From the NCBI GenBank assembly GCA_964487925.1, contig CAZASZ010000006.1, forward strand, positions 1 through 52,289: a stretch of DNA of 52,289 nt, written 5' to 3'. Origin of the DNA: RI-283 sp964487925. GTDB taxonomy: Bacteria; Pseudomonadota; Gammaproteobacteria; SZUA-140. A program made the translations under genes and the position numbers. Below, piece after piece: positions 1-8,432 of the stretch (position 1 is its first letter; each line of letters opens with the position of its first letter). The notes beneath the pieces were generated by a model. It made no database searches, was not told where the DNA came from, and was given only the letters and a program-made list of their open reading frames with translations.

Positions 1-795
1 ATCGTGGAGCTGGATCCGGATGGCCACGCACCCGACTCAATCTCGCACGATGCAGACACACTGAACCTTGCAATCGGGAGCCGGGCAATGATATTCGCGC
101 TAGAGGAGATGCCGAATGTCCCGTTAGTCGTTGCACTGGTCCCGAGCAATGTCTACGAAGAGCTGCTAAGGGCCCACGGGCACCCGCCCAACGAGGGTAA
201 AGTTTCAGCAGTCTTTCTGGATCAGCCCCTGGAAAGGCAAGTTGCATTCGTCCGCCTCCTCATGCCAGACAAGCGAAGGATGGGTATCCTGGTCGGTCAA
301 CATTCCCATCAATATGTGAAGCCGTTGAGACACTTGGCTGCCGTATACAAACTCACGCTGCGAATCGGAGATGCGCGAGAAGACCGTATCTCGGACGCCA
401 TCAAGGACATAATTGGTAGCAGCGATTTTGTGCTCGCCCTTCACGACTCGAGTCTGTTGACACCTAACCATGCCAAATGGCTCCTATACATGGCCTATCA
501 GCGCAGGATACCGGTAATAGGCTACTCAAGAACATATGTCAAAGCGGGCGCTCTGGCAGCCCTATACAGCGGGAATGAGCAGATCGCAGATCAAATAGTG
601 TCGCTACTGACAAGATCGGGACTTGGCAGCGGACACCAAGTCTCAGGTTTACAGCTGTCTAGCCCCGAATATCCCGACGATTTTTCCATCGAGATCAATA
701 AAAGTGTTGCCTATTCCTTCGCCATCCGGGGAATCGACCTGGACGCGATCGCAGAGCAACTTCATCGGCTTCACATGGAAAAACGACGACCATGA
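1..795 (+). CDS. ABC transporter substrate-binding protein (PF04392-like), 5'-truncated
   Basis: The frame is open from the first base, so the true start and any signal peptide lie outside the window; 264 codons are visible. The visible part has the alternating beta/alpha pattern of a periplasmic binding protein. Its C-terminal half carries the family-typical stretch IPVIGYSRTYVKAGALAALY, in which a conserved Ser-Arg and an AGALAA segment precede a final helix. This is the pattern of the ABC_sub_bind (TrpX-like) family, which bind small ligands in the periplasm. No permease or ATPase gene follows. Instead the TGA stop overlaps the ATG of a hybrid histidine kinase (ATGA), which implies translational coupling. 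I infer that the protein may present a ligand to that kinase rather than feed a transporter. Family assignment is fairly sure; ligand and role are unknown. Confidence 0.75.
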   Translation: MVELDPDGHAPDSISHDADTLNLAIGSRAMIFALEEMPNVPLVVALVPSNVYEELLRAHGHPPNEGKVSAVFLDQPLERQVAFVRLLMPDKRRMGILVGQHSHQYVKPLRHLAAVYKLTLRIGDAREDRISDAIKDIIGSSDFVLALHDSSLLTPNHAKWLLYMAYQRRIPVIGYSRTYVKAGALAALYSGNEQIADQIVSLLTRSGLGSGHQVSGLQLSSPEYPDDFSIEINKSVAYSFAIRGIDLDAIAEQLHRLHMEKRRP

Positions 796-3533
796 AGAGG
801 CATTTTTCCGACATACGCCTCAAGGTGATCCTGCTGGCATGCCTGCCCGTCATCGTCATCAGCCTCGTTCTGAGCGTTCACATGGTGAAAACGCGCATGA
901 ACGATATCGGTCAATCGCTGCTAAGACAAGGACAGTTGATCGCTCGCAACCTAGCCCCCGTTTGCGAACTAGGACTCTTCGCCGGTGACAACGAGTTTTT
1001 GCAGAAACTCGCCGACAACACGCTTCGCGATCCAATCGTCAAGGCCGTGTCGATTATCTCTGCTGATCGCAGAGTGCATGTGCAAGTGCTTGCTTCGCGA
1101 TCAAATACTATTTCGATGACCGGACCTGTCACGAGAGCGCCACATACCCTGCTCTTTACGGAACCGGTATACCAGACTGGCACACCTATTGACGAATACG
1201 GTGGTGGAATTCAGAACAATACCGTCATCGGCTGGGTCACGGTCGAAATCGGTCAAGACGAGGCCATGCAGAAGAGAAAAGAGGTCCTGGTGAATGGCTT
1301 CTCGATCGGTTTGCTCGGCGCACTGATCAGCATCCTGATCGGACTGCGCCTCGAGAAGGGAATATCCAAACCTATACTGAACCTCACAAGTGCAATTGAA
1401 CGTATGCAGGATGGCGACCTCGACGCGCGTGCGGATGGCCACGCCAAGGGAGAGCTGGCCGTGCTGCAAACGGGGTTCAACTCGCTCGCAGACATCATTC
1501 GCGCGTCGCAAAGAGATCTTACTCAGCAGGTGGACAACGCGACCGAGCAATTGAGAAAAAACGTGATCGAGCTCGCAAAAAAGAATATCGAACTCGATCA
1601 GGCGCGGAAAAAAGCCGTAGAGCTCGGTGACGAAAAATCCAATTTTCTTTTTAACATGTCCCACGAAATACGGACACCGCTAAACGCCATTCTGGGCTAC
1701 AACACCCTGCTCGAGAAGACAGAGTTGGGTCAGCAGCAAAAGGAGTATGCGCAAATTGTTCATCAGGCCTCGAAACAGCTGCTGAGCGTCATCGATGACA
1801 TCCTTAGTTATGCGCGACTAGAATCCGGGAAGGTGGTTCTCGAAGAAGTCCCGTTCAATTTGATGGAATGTTGCGAAGATGTCATGGCGCTCATGACTCC
1901 ATTGGCGATGGAGAAGGAACTGGATTTCGCTCTGATCGCGGTCAGCGAAATACCGGCATCCGTGATCGGCGACCCCAACCGGCTGACCCAGGTCCTTTCC
2001 AACCTGGTCAGCAACGCTCTGAAATTCACCGAGATGGGATACGTAGCGGTCGAGATTGGGACCGATGACGAAAATACCCATGATCCGTGGATAAAGATCG
2101 CCGTGCGCGATACCGGTATCGGTATGAGCCAGGAGGTCCAGCCCCAGATCTTCGAACAGTTTCAACAAGGGGACAATACCATCACCAGACGATTCGGTGG
2201 CACCGGCCTGGGCTTGACTATCGTCTCTAGATTGACTCGACTAATGCAGGCACATATCGATGTCGACAGCTCGGAGGGATACGGTACGACGTTCACAATT
2301 CGCCTCCCCCTCAAGCTGCCTGATAAGGAGCTTGCCCAGTCCGACATCGAACCTTCCGAGCTTGCAGGACTGCGCTGCCTACTATACGACTCCAGTGAGA
2401 TCGAACGGGACGCGGTCAAGGCATTGTTCGAGCTTTGGCGGATGGATGTTGTCATTGCTACGCACCTCAACGAGGTCATCCCAATACTCGATAAAGAGAA
2501 CGCTGACGGGACGCGCGGCGTGGATCTCGTATTTGGTGGGCTACGCCTGCGCCAGAACGATATCACAGACTTGGCGGACGCCTTGACGGCGCTGAGAACG
2601 CATTATAGTGGCCCTGTGCTACTCCTTTTGAATCATGAAAAACAGGCGCGGGATCCCCGTTTGCATTTGGATGACAAGATGCTGGTCGTTTCACGACCAA
2701 TTCGCCATCGTCTTGTCTATGACCAAATCCGCTCGCTCATCCATCCGGAAACAGCTAGGCCATCGGTTCGGGCCACGGCTGAAAAGTCCAAACAGGGATC
2801 GACGATTGGAGGGTTGCGGATCTTGCTCGCCGAGGACAACGACCTCAACCGGCGGTTACTGATGACGCTTGCAGATCAGAAGGGCGCCACTGTCATTTCC
2901 GCCCATGATGGCCAGCAAGCCATGAGCATCGCCTGTGCAGAGCCACTGGACTTGATTCTGCTTGACCTGCATCTTCCTGAACTGGATGGCATTGAGCTAG
3001 CCAGACAAATCCGTGGCCTGGCCGGCAGTATGGGGCAAGTTCCCATCATCGCATTTACCGCCGATATCTTCCGAGGCAAAAAGGAACCGCTTAAGTCGGC
3101 CGGGTTCAATGGCTGCGTATTTAAACCTATCGACGAAAACCTGCTCTGGGCCTGCATCGATGACGCGCTCCAAGGCTTAGATACGGCTAGATGCTGGCCT
3201 GGACAAGAGGACCCTGAGGCCTTTCGTGAACAAGCTCTACGCGCCCGCGCGCAGGAGATCCGAGAGTCATCAACCCTGCTCCCGGAGCTTAGCGACCAGT
3301 TTATTTCCGCTAGAAATGCGATTGCAACCGCGCTTTCCACCGGCAACCGAGATGAAATACTTAAACAAAGCCACGATATCAGCGGCGTAGCCGGTATCTT
3401 TGGCTATACGCAAGTCGCCCTGGCCGCAGCTGCAATCGAGGGGGCCATTCACCAGAAGGTAGAACTTGCTAGACTCTCTGTGCTATTCGATGAACTGTGC
3501 TCTGCGTTCGACGATGTCGCCATGAATGGATAA
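792..3533 (+). CDS. GacS/BarA-like hybrid sensor histidine kinase (HAMP-HisKA-HATPase-pseudoREC-REC-Hpt)
   Basis: A 913-residue inner-membrane tripartite hybrid kinase. TM1 spans about 11-32, a periplasmic sensor domain of about 135 residues follows (33-167), TM2 spans about 168-187, and a HAMP domain spans about 187-240 and runs into a coiled coil. The HisKA domain has phospho-acceptor His291 in the motif SHEIRTPLNAILGY. The ATPase domain shows the N box (DPNRLTQVLSNLVSNALKF), DTGIGM and FGGTGLGL. A first receiver-like domain (about 525-650) lacks the acceptor Asp (Gly583 in VDLVFGG). A second receiver (about 675-790) is complete, with Asp725 and a C-terminal KP. A C-terminal Hpt domain has His861. 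This is the GacS/BarA architecture, which usually phosphorylates a GacA/UvrY-type regulator; none is encoded here. Start ATG overlaps the stop of the binding-protein gene, suggesting that the two act as one sensory unit. The domain call is secure; the signal is unknown. Confidence 0.92.
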   Translation: MKRHFSDIRLKVILLACLPVIVISLVLSVHMVKTRMNDIGQSLLRQGQLIARNLAPVCELGLFAGDNEFLQKLADNTLRDPIVKAVSIISADRRVHVQVLASRSNTISMTGPVTRAPHTLLFTEPVYQTGTPIDEYGGGIQNNTVIGWVTVEIGQDEAMQKRKEVLVNGFSIGLLGALISILIGLRLEKGISKPILNLTSAIERMQDGDLDARADGHAKGELAVLQTGFNSLADIIRASQRDLTQQVDNATEQLRKNVIELAKKNIELDQARKKAVELGDEKSNFLFNMSHEIRTPLNAILGYNTLLEKTELGQQQKEYAQIVHQASKQLLSVIDDILSYARLESGKVVLEEVPFNLMECCEDVMALMTPLAMEKELDFALIAVSEIPASVIGDPNRLTQVLSNLVSNALKFTEMGYVAVEIGTDDENTHDPWIKIAVRDTGIGMSQEVQPQIFEQFQQGDNTITRRFGGTGLGLTIVSRLTRLMQAHIDVDSSEGYGTTFTIRLPLKLPDKELAQSDIEPSELAGLRCLLYDSSEIERDAVKALFELWRMDVVIATHLNEVIPILDKENADGTRGVDLVFGGLRLRQNDITDLADALTALRTHYSGPVLLLLNHEKQARDPRLHLDDKMLVVSRPIRHRLVYDQIRSLIHPETARPSVRATAEKSKQGSTIGGLRILLAEDNDLNRRLLMTLADQKGATVISAHDGQQAMSIACAEPLDLILLDLHLPELDGIELARQIRGLAGSMGQVPIIAFTADIFRGKKEPLKSAGFNGCVFKPIDENLLWACIDDALQGLDTARCWPGQEDPEAFREQALRARAQEIRESSTLLPELSDQFISARNAIATALSTGNRDEILKQSHDISGVAGIFGYTQVALAAAAIEGAIHQKVELARLSVLFDELCSAFDDVAMNG

Positions 3534-3550
3534 TAGATCAGCGCTGAGTT

Positions 3551-4348
3551 TTAGGCCTCGATGCCGAAAAACAGTCTGCGAAAATTGGCGCTGGTCAGAC
3601 GTGCAATGGTTTCAAGATCGGTGTTCAGAACCTCTGCGAGTGTTGTGGCCACTTGACGGACATAGGCTGGTTGGTTGGTCCTGCCTCGGTGCGGAACTGG
3701 CGCGAGATAGGGCGAATCAGTCTCGATCAGGAGTCTATCGTGCGGTACCCTGGCCGCAACATCACGCAGGCTTTGAGCACTCTTAAACGTAATAATGCCT
3801 GAAAACGAGATATAAAAATCGAGGTCCAGTGCGGCTCGAGCAAGCGCCCAGTCGCTCGCAAAACAATGCATGACCCCGCCCGCTGCATCAGCCCCCTCCT
3901 CCTTGAGCAGGCGGATTGTATCGGCATCCGCGTCCCTTGAATGGATGATCAGGGGCTTCCCGCAAGACTTTGCGGCCTCGATATGTATGCGGAAACGCTG
4001 CCTCTGAACTTCAAGATGTGTTTCATCACTCCGAAAATAATCCAGACCCGTTTCACCTATGGCGATCACAGTGGAATCCTGAGCCAGTTGGATCAAGGCA
4101 TCAAGGTCCGGTTCCGCTCCATCCTGTACGTTGGGGTGCACGCCGACCGAGGTATAGATCTTGGCATAGCGGTGAGCGATAGCGAACACCTCAGGCAAGG
4201 TCTCTAGGTCAATCGAAACGCATAACATCTCGTCGACGCCGCAGGCATGTGCCTCGGCGATGACGCTTTCAAGATCCATCCCAAGCCGATCAAGCTCCAG
4301 ACAGTTCAAATGACAATGCGAGTCTATAAGAGAGACATCGTTTTGCAT
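3551..4348 (-). CDS. tatD: TatD family metal-dependent hydrolase/DNase
   Basis: A 265-residue TIM-barrel amidohydrolase-fold metallo-DNase of the TatD family (known members act as 3'-5' exonucleases in DNA repair and RNA turnover). Metal-binding positions are visible: HCH in LIDSHCHLN, Glu in IGETGLDYFR, His in IIHSRDAD, His in GVMHCFASDW and Asp in IETDSPYLAP. I chose the ATG at 4348 because GGAGGAGGG lies 7 bases upstream; an earlier in-frame start (4381) would add 11 non-conserved residues and run into the fba terminator hairpin. It sits downstream of fba on the same strand and converges with the kinase gene (17 bases between stops). Function is probably housekeeping. TatD has paralogues (YcfH, YjjV), so the exact orthology is less certain than the family. 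Confidence 0.9.
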   Translation of the reverse strand: MQNDVSLIDSHCHLNCLELDRLGMDLESVIAEAHACGVDEMLCVSIDLETLPEVFAIAHRYAKIYTSVGVHPNVQDGAEPDLDALIQLAQDSTVIAIGETGLDYFRSDETHLEVQRQRFRIHIEAAKSCGKPLIIHSRDADADTIRLLKEEGADAAGGVMHCFASDWALARAALDLDFYISFSGIITFKSAQSLRDVAARVPHDRLLIETDSPYLAPVPHRGRTNQPAYVRQVATTLAEVLNTDLETIARLTSANFRRLFFGIEA

Positions 4349-4378
4349 GATGCAGCCCTCCTCCAATGGTAGAAACAG

Positions 4379-4403
4379 CAAGGGCGGTCAATGACCGCCC
4401 TTG
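4379..4403 (-). terminator. GC-rich hairpin after fba
   Basis: A near-perfect inverted repeat: 12-base arms beginning CAAGGGCGGTCA, separated by a single A. It lies 23 bases after the fba stop and just before the tatD ribosome-binding site. On the minus strand it is followed by GCTGTTTC, a weak U-tract. It is likely a terminator or attenuator that ends most transcription of the tkt-fba cluster. Confidence 0.6.
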
Positions 4404-4426
4404 TGTACAAATCAGCAGACCTTTGC

Positions 4427-5491
4427 TTAGTTGATACGCGGATCCATCTCGCCCGAGGCATACCGCTGGAACATCTTCTCAAGGGAAACCGGCTTGATCT
4501 TGGAGGCCATACCAGCGCAACCAAAGGCCTCGTAACGCGCTTTACAGATATCGGTCATACCCTTGGTGGCTTCCTTCAGGAATTTACGCGGATCGAAGTT
4601 CGACGTATTTTCGGCGAGGTGCTTGCGGACAGAGCCCGTGGAGGCCATGCGCAGATCGGTATCGATGTTGACCTTGCGAACACCGTGCTTGATACCCTCG
4701 ACAATCTCCGAAACCGGCACGCCATAGGTTTCACCCATGTCGCCGCCATAGCTGTTGATGATCTTGAGCCAATCCTGAGGGACCGAAGAAGAACCGTGCA
4801 TGACGAGGTGCGTATCAGGGATACGAGCATGGATTTCCTTGATGCGATCAATGGCCAGGATATCCCCTGTGGGCGGGCGCGTGAACTTGTACGCGCCGTG
4901 GCTGGTACCAATGGCAATGGCCAGGGCATCCACCTTGGTCTGCTTAACAAAATCGGCAGCCTGCTCGGGATCGGTCAGCAGCATGGACTTATCGAGTTTG
5001 CCCTCTGCGCCGTGGCCATCCTCCTCGCCCATCTCACCGGTTTCAAGCGAACCCAGGCAACCCAGCTCACCTTCGACGGAGACACCGCCGGCATGTGACA
5101 TGGCGACAACCTGTGAGGTGACCTCCACGTTGTACTCATAAGAAGACGGGGTCTTCATATCAGCCATCAGGGAACCGTCCATCATGACAGAGCTGAAGCC
5201 ACTCTGGATCGAGCGCAGGCAAATGGCCGGCTCGGAGCCGTGATCCTGATGCATCACGATAGGAACATCGGGATAGGTTTCCAGCGCAGCCAGTATCAGA
5301 TGACGCAAGAACGCCTCGCCGGCATAGCTGCGGGCGCCCGCTGATCCTTGCATGATGACAGGGCTATTAGTGGCGGATGCGGCCTGCATGATGGCATGCA
5401 CCTGTTCCATATTATTGACATTGAACGCCGGGACGCCATAAGAGTGCTCCGCGGCATGATTAAGAAGTTGTCTTAGTGAAATTAGAGCCAT
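4427..5491 (-). CDS. fba: Class II fructose-bisphosphate aldolase, Calvin-cycle subtype
   Basis: A 354-residue zinc-dependent aldolase, cytosolic. It joins or cleaves fructose-1,6-bisphosphate and, in autotrophs, sedoheptulose-1,7-bisphosphate. It begins with LISLRQLLNHAAEHSYGVPA and has the early metal/active-site segment IVMHQDHG and the phosphate-binding GSSSVPQDW region. Length and sequence fit the CbbA-like class IIB aldolases found in Calvin-cycle operons rather than the E. coli FbaA type. Start ATG at 5491 has GGAGGATAA upstream at good spacing. It is the last gene of the tkt-gap-pgk-pyk-fba run and is followed by a strong hairpin. The enzyme call is secure; use in CO2 fixation is inferred from subtype and context, since no Rubisco or phosphoribulokinase gene is present in the window. 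Confidence 0.95.
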   Translation of the reverse strand: MALISLRQLLNHAAEHSYGVPAFNVNNMEQVHAIMQAASATNSPVIMQGSAGARSYAGEAFLRHLILAALETYPDVPIVMHQDHGSEPAICLRSIQSGFSSVMMDGSLMADMKTPSSYEYNVEVTSQVVAMSHAGGVSVEGELGCLGSLETGEMGEEDGHGAEGKLDKSMLLTDPEQAADFVKQTKVDALAIAIGTSHGAYKFTRPPTGDILAIDRIKEIHARIPDTHLVMHGSSSVPQDWLKIINSYGGDMGETYGVPVSEIVEGIKHGVRKVNIDTDLRMASTGSVRKHLAENTSNFDPRKFLKEATKGMTDICKARYEAFGCAGMASKIKPVSLEKMFQRYASGEMDPRIN

Positions 5492-5595
5492 CGTGGTTAT
5501 CCTCCGGTAAAAATTGCTTGTGTTTAGTTCGTGACCCGATCGATCCGTCGTTCTGATTGTGCATTCCGTTCAAAGAAGAGAAGCAGCGCGCCCAA

Positions 5596-7044
5596 TCAGG
5601 TTTCGCCCACCCTCAGGATCTTCATGGTGTTCGTATGTCCCATCGTTCTCATCATATCACCCTTGGTGATGATGACCATCTCGCCCTCCCGAACAGTGCC
5701 CTGACGCAACAACTCGTTCGTGACGGCCTTACTGACCTCGGTATGATTCTTGTCCGGATCGACATCAAAGGCGACAGGGTAGACCCCCCGATAAACAGCG
5801 ACCTTACGCCGTGTCGATTCATGACGGGTCAGGGCATAGATCGGGATACCCGAGCTCACGCGAGACATCCATTGCGCCGTGGAGCCCGACTCCGTCATGG
5901 CGGCAATGGCGCGAACACGGAGGTGATTGGCAGTATACATCGTGGCCATGGCCACGGCCTCGTCGACATGGGTAAATTCCGTGTTGATACGCTGGCGAGC
6001 AACCACAGACACCTTCTGACGCTCCGCGCCCAAACAGACACGGTCCATGGCGACAATCGATTTCACCGGATGCTTGCCTATCGCGGTTTCATCGGAAAGC
6101 ATGACGGCGTCGGTGCCATCGAGTACGGCATTGGCAACGTCGAAGACCTCGGCACGAGTCGGAATCTGATTGTTGACCATGGACATCATCATCTGGGTTG
6201 CCGTGATGACAACACAGTTCATGCTCCTGGACAGGTGGATCAGGTGTTTCTGGACACCCGGCAGCTCGGCGTCACCAATCTCGACACCAAGATCACCGCG
6301 CGCCACCATAATTACATCAGATGCAGAGATAATCCCTTCGATCACGCCAAGGGATTCGGCGCGCTCGATCTTGGCGACAATACCACCCTTTCCACCAGCC
6401 GCGCGCAACAGACGGCGAGCCTCATGGACATCATCCCCATTCCGCGGAAAGGAAATTGCGACATAATCGGCGTTGATCCGTGCCGCCGTGATCATATCAG
6501 CCTTGTCCTTTTCAGTGATGGCCGCTGCCGAAAGGCCCCCACCCTGACGGTTGATACCTTTATTATTGGAGACCTCGCCCCCGACCAGCACCTTACAGTG
6601 GATCCGGCGGTCATCCGATCCTGTAACACGCAAGACGACCTTACCGTCGTCGACCAGCAGGATATCCCCTTCGGAGACATCCTTTGGCATGTCTTGATAC
6701 GTCAGTCCGACCCTGTTCTCGTCCCCGTCATCGTCAGGACAATCGATATCGAAGGTGAAGGCATCCTCTTCCTTCAGCCGGACCGGCCCGTTTTTAAATC
6801 GAGTCAGACGAATCTTCGGACCCTGCAGATCGGCCAAGATCGCGACGTCCTTGCGCACGGATAAGGCGGCAGCCCGTATGGACTCGGCACGGCGAACATG
6901 CTCGCTTGCATCACCATGCGAAAAATTCAGGCGAAAGACATCGACGCCAGCACGAATCATCTCTTCGATGATGGCTGGATCATCACTTGCCGGACCCAAG
7001 GTCGCGACAATCTTGGTCCTACGCAACACAGATTGATTGCTCAT
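5596..7044 (-). CDS. pyk: Pyruvate kinase
   Basis: A 482-residue pyruvate kinase that transfers phosphate from phosphoenolpyruvate to ADP. The N terminus RRTKIVATLGPAS is diagnostic, and the active-site region IVAKIERAESLGVIEGI contains the catalytic Lys. The metal- and substrate-binding segment VMVARGDLGVEI and the signature ITATQMMMSM follow. Length matches bacterial enzymes without an extra C-terminal domain. The ribosome-binding site is poor: the best GGAGGATAG lies about 44 bases upstream of the ATG. I kept the ATG because the conserved N terminus starts nine residues later. It lies between pgk and fba, 74 bases from pgk and 104 bases from fba. This gene order is common in Calvin-cycle gammaproteobacteria. 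Confidence 0.95.
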   Translation of the reverse strand: MSNQSVLRRTKIVATLGPASDDPAIIEEMIRAGVDVFRLNFSHGDASEHVRRAESIRAAALSVRKDVAILADLQGPKIRLTRFKNGPVRLKEEDAFTFDIDCPDDDGDENRVGLTYQDMPKDVSEGDILLVDDGKVVLRVTGSDDRRIHCKVLVGGEVSNNKGINRQGGGLSAAAITEKDKADMITAARINADYVAISFPRNGDDVHEARRLLRAAGGKGGIVAKIERAESLGVIEGIISASDVIMVARGDLGVEIGDAELPGVQKHLIHLSRSMNCVVITATQMMMSMVNNQIPTRAEVFDVANAVLDGTDAVMLSDETAIGKHPVKSIVAMDRVCLGAERQKVSVVARQRINTEFTHVDEAVAMATMYTANHLRVRAIAAMTESGSTAQWMSRVSSGIPIYALTRHESTRRKVAVYRGVYPVAFDVDPDKNHTEVSKAVTNELLRQGTVREGEMVIITKGDMMRTMGHTNTMKILRVGET

Positions 7045-7118
7045 ATTAAGAATAAACCCGCGCCACTGGGACAGCGGATCTGTCTATCCTCCAGTAAAAT
7101 CGATTGGTCTTATAGATT

Positions 7119-8297
7119 TCAGTCTGCCGCACGTTCTTCAAGAATGGCAACAGCAGGCAGTTTCTTACCCTCTAGAAACTCTAGAAAGGCCCCGCCGCCA
7201 GTGGAAATATAGGACACTTTATCAGCAATCTTATACTTATCAACCGCAGCCAAAGTATCACCGCCACCCGCGATCGAGAACGCGTTGGATTCGGCGATCG
7301 CCATGGACAGCGCCTTGGTTCCATCGCCGAATTGATCAAATTCAAACACGCCAACGGGACCATTCCATACAATTGTACCGGCGCTCTTGAGAATCTCGGC
7401 CAGTTGCTCGGAAGTCTCCGGACCAATATCGAAGATCATGTCGTCATCCGTAACCTCGGTTACACTCTTGAGGGTCGCCGCAGCGGTTTCAGAAAACTCC
7501 TTCCCACAAACCACGTCGACAGGTACCGGAATGTCACCCCCGCGCGACTGAGCATCGGCTGAAAGCCGCTTACAAGTATCGATCAGATCTGCCTCATAAA
7601 GCGACTTGCCAACATTATGGCCAGCAGCGGCAATGAAGGTATTGGCGATACCACCACCAACGATCAACTGATCAACCACCTTGGATAGCGACTCAAGAAC
7701 CGTTAGTTTGGTGGAAACCTTGGAACCACCAACGATGGCAACCAACGGACGCGCAGGGGTATCCAGAGCCTTACCTAATGCTTCCAGCTCTCCGGCCAGC
7801 AGAGGGCCGGCACAGGCTATGGGCGCGAACTGCGCCGCACCATAGGTAGAACCCTGAGCGCGGTGCGCGGTGCCAAAGGCGTCCATAACAAACACGTCGC
7901 ACAACGCGGCATATCGCTTGGCGAGGGCTTCGTCGTTCTTCTTCTCACCACTGTTGAAACGAACGTTTTCCAGGATAGCGACATCGCCATCGGCCAACTC
8001 AACGCCGTTCAGGTAATCCTTCACTAGCTTGACGTCCTTGCCCAACAGACCACCCATGTGATTTGCAACCGGTGCCAGCGAAAACTCTTCAGCGTATTCG
8101 CCTTCGGTCGGACGTCCCAGGTGGGACATGATCATGACCTTGGCGCCCGCCTTCATGGCATGCTCGATGGTAGGTAACGAAGCGCGAATACGCGCATCAG
8201 AGGTAACTTTGCCGTCTTTGACGGGTACATTCAAATCCTGGCGAATCAATACACGCTTGCCGGCAAGGTCAAGGTCAGTCATCTTGATTACGGACAT
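7119..8297 (-). CDS. pgk: Phosphoglycerate kinase
   Basis: A 392-residue cytosolic phosphoglycerate kinase, interconverting 3-phosphoglycerate/ATP and 1,3-bisphosphoglycerate/ADP; in the Calvin cycle it runs in the ATP-consuming direction. The N-terminal substrate region RVLIRQDLNVPV and the segment MIMSHLGRPTEG are clear, as are VAIVGGSKVSTKL and the nucleotide-site STGGGAFLEFLEG at the C terminus. Start ATG has AGGAGATG 8 bases upstream. Two hairpins, one followed by a run of U, separate it from gap upstream, so its expression is probably partly uncoupled from gap. Identity is secure. Confidence 0.96.
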   Translation of the reverse strand: MSVIKMTDLDLAGKRVLIRQDLNVPVKDGKVTSDARIRASLPTIEHAMKAGAKVMIMSHLGRPTEGEYAEEFSLAPVANHMGGLLGKDVKLVKDYLNGVELADGDVAILENVRFNSGEKKNDEALAKRYAALCDVFVMDAFGTAHRAQGSTYGAAQFAPIACAGPLLAGELEALGKALDTPARPLVAIVGGSKVSTKLTVLESLSKVVDQLIVGGGIANTFIAAAGHNVGKSLYEADLIDTCKRLSADAQSRGGDIPVPVDVVCGKEFSETAAATLKSVTEVTDDDMIFDIGPETSEQLAEILKSAGTIVWNGPVGVFEFDQFGDGTKALSMAIAESNAFSIAGGGDTLAAVDKYKIADKVSYISTGGGAFLEFLEGKKLPAVAILEERAAD

Positions 8298-8317
8298 TAG
8301 TCATCTCCTGATATTTT

Positions 8318-8354
8318 TGAAAAAAATTTGCTCAAACCGCCGCCTGAGCAAATT
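8318..8354 (-). terminator. Hairpin with U-tract between gap and pgk
   Basis: On the minus strand the 10-base arms AATTTGCTCA and TGAGCAAATT enclose a 10-base loop. They run directly into a U-tract and then into the pgk ribosome-binding region. It has the form of an intrinsic terminator, but sits inside a cluster, 20 bases before the pgk start. Partial termination (attenuation) is the likely role. Confidence 0.6.
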
Positions 8355-8381
8355 CCTCTCGATCCCGTGAACCGGGGAAGT

Positions 8382-8405
8382 GGCGTGGGAGCACTCCCCC
8401 ACGCC
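8382..8405 (-). terminator. Second GC-rich hairpin downstream of gap
   Basis: Arms GGCGTGGG and CCCACGCC with an 8-base loop, 28 bases after the gap stop. There is no U-tract. It may protect the 3' end of the gap message from exonucleases or act together with the U-tract hairpin that follows. Confidence 0.45.
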
Positions 8406-8432
8406 TTGTTTTCCAGAACTACCTAATACGTA

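Noticed and set aside
5557..6864. Long open frame (about 435 codons) on the plus strand opposite pyk
   Set aside because: It is antisense to a fully conserved pyruvate kinase, has His/Asp-rich shadow composition and no family resemblance.
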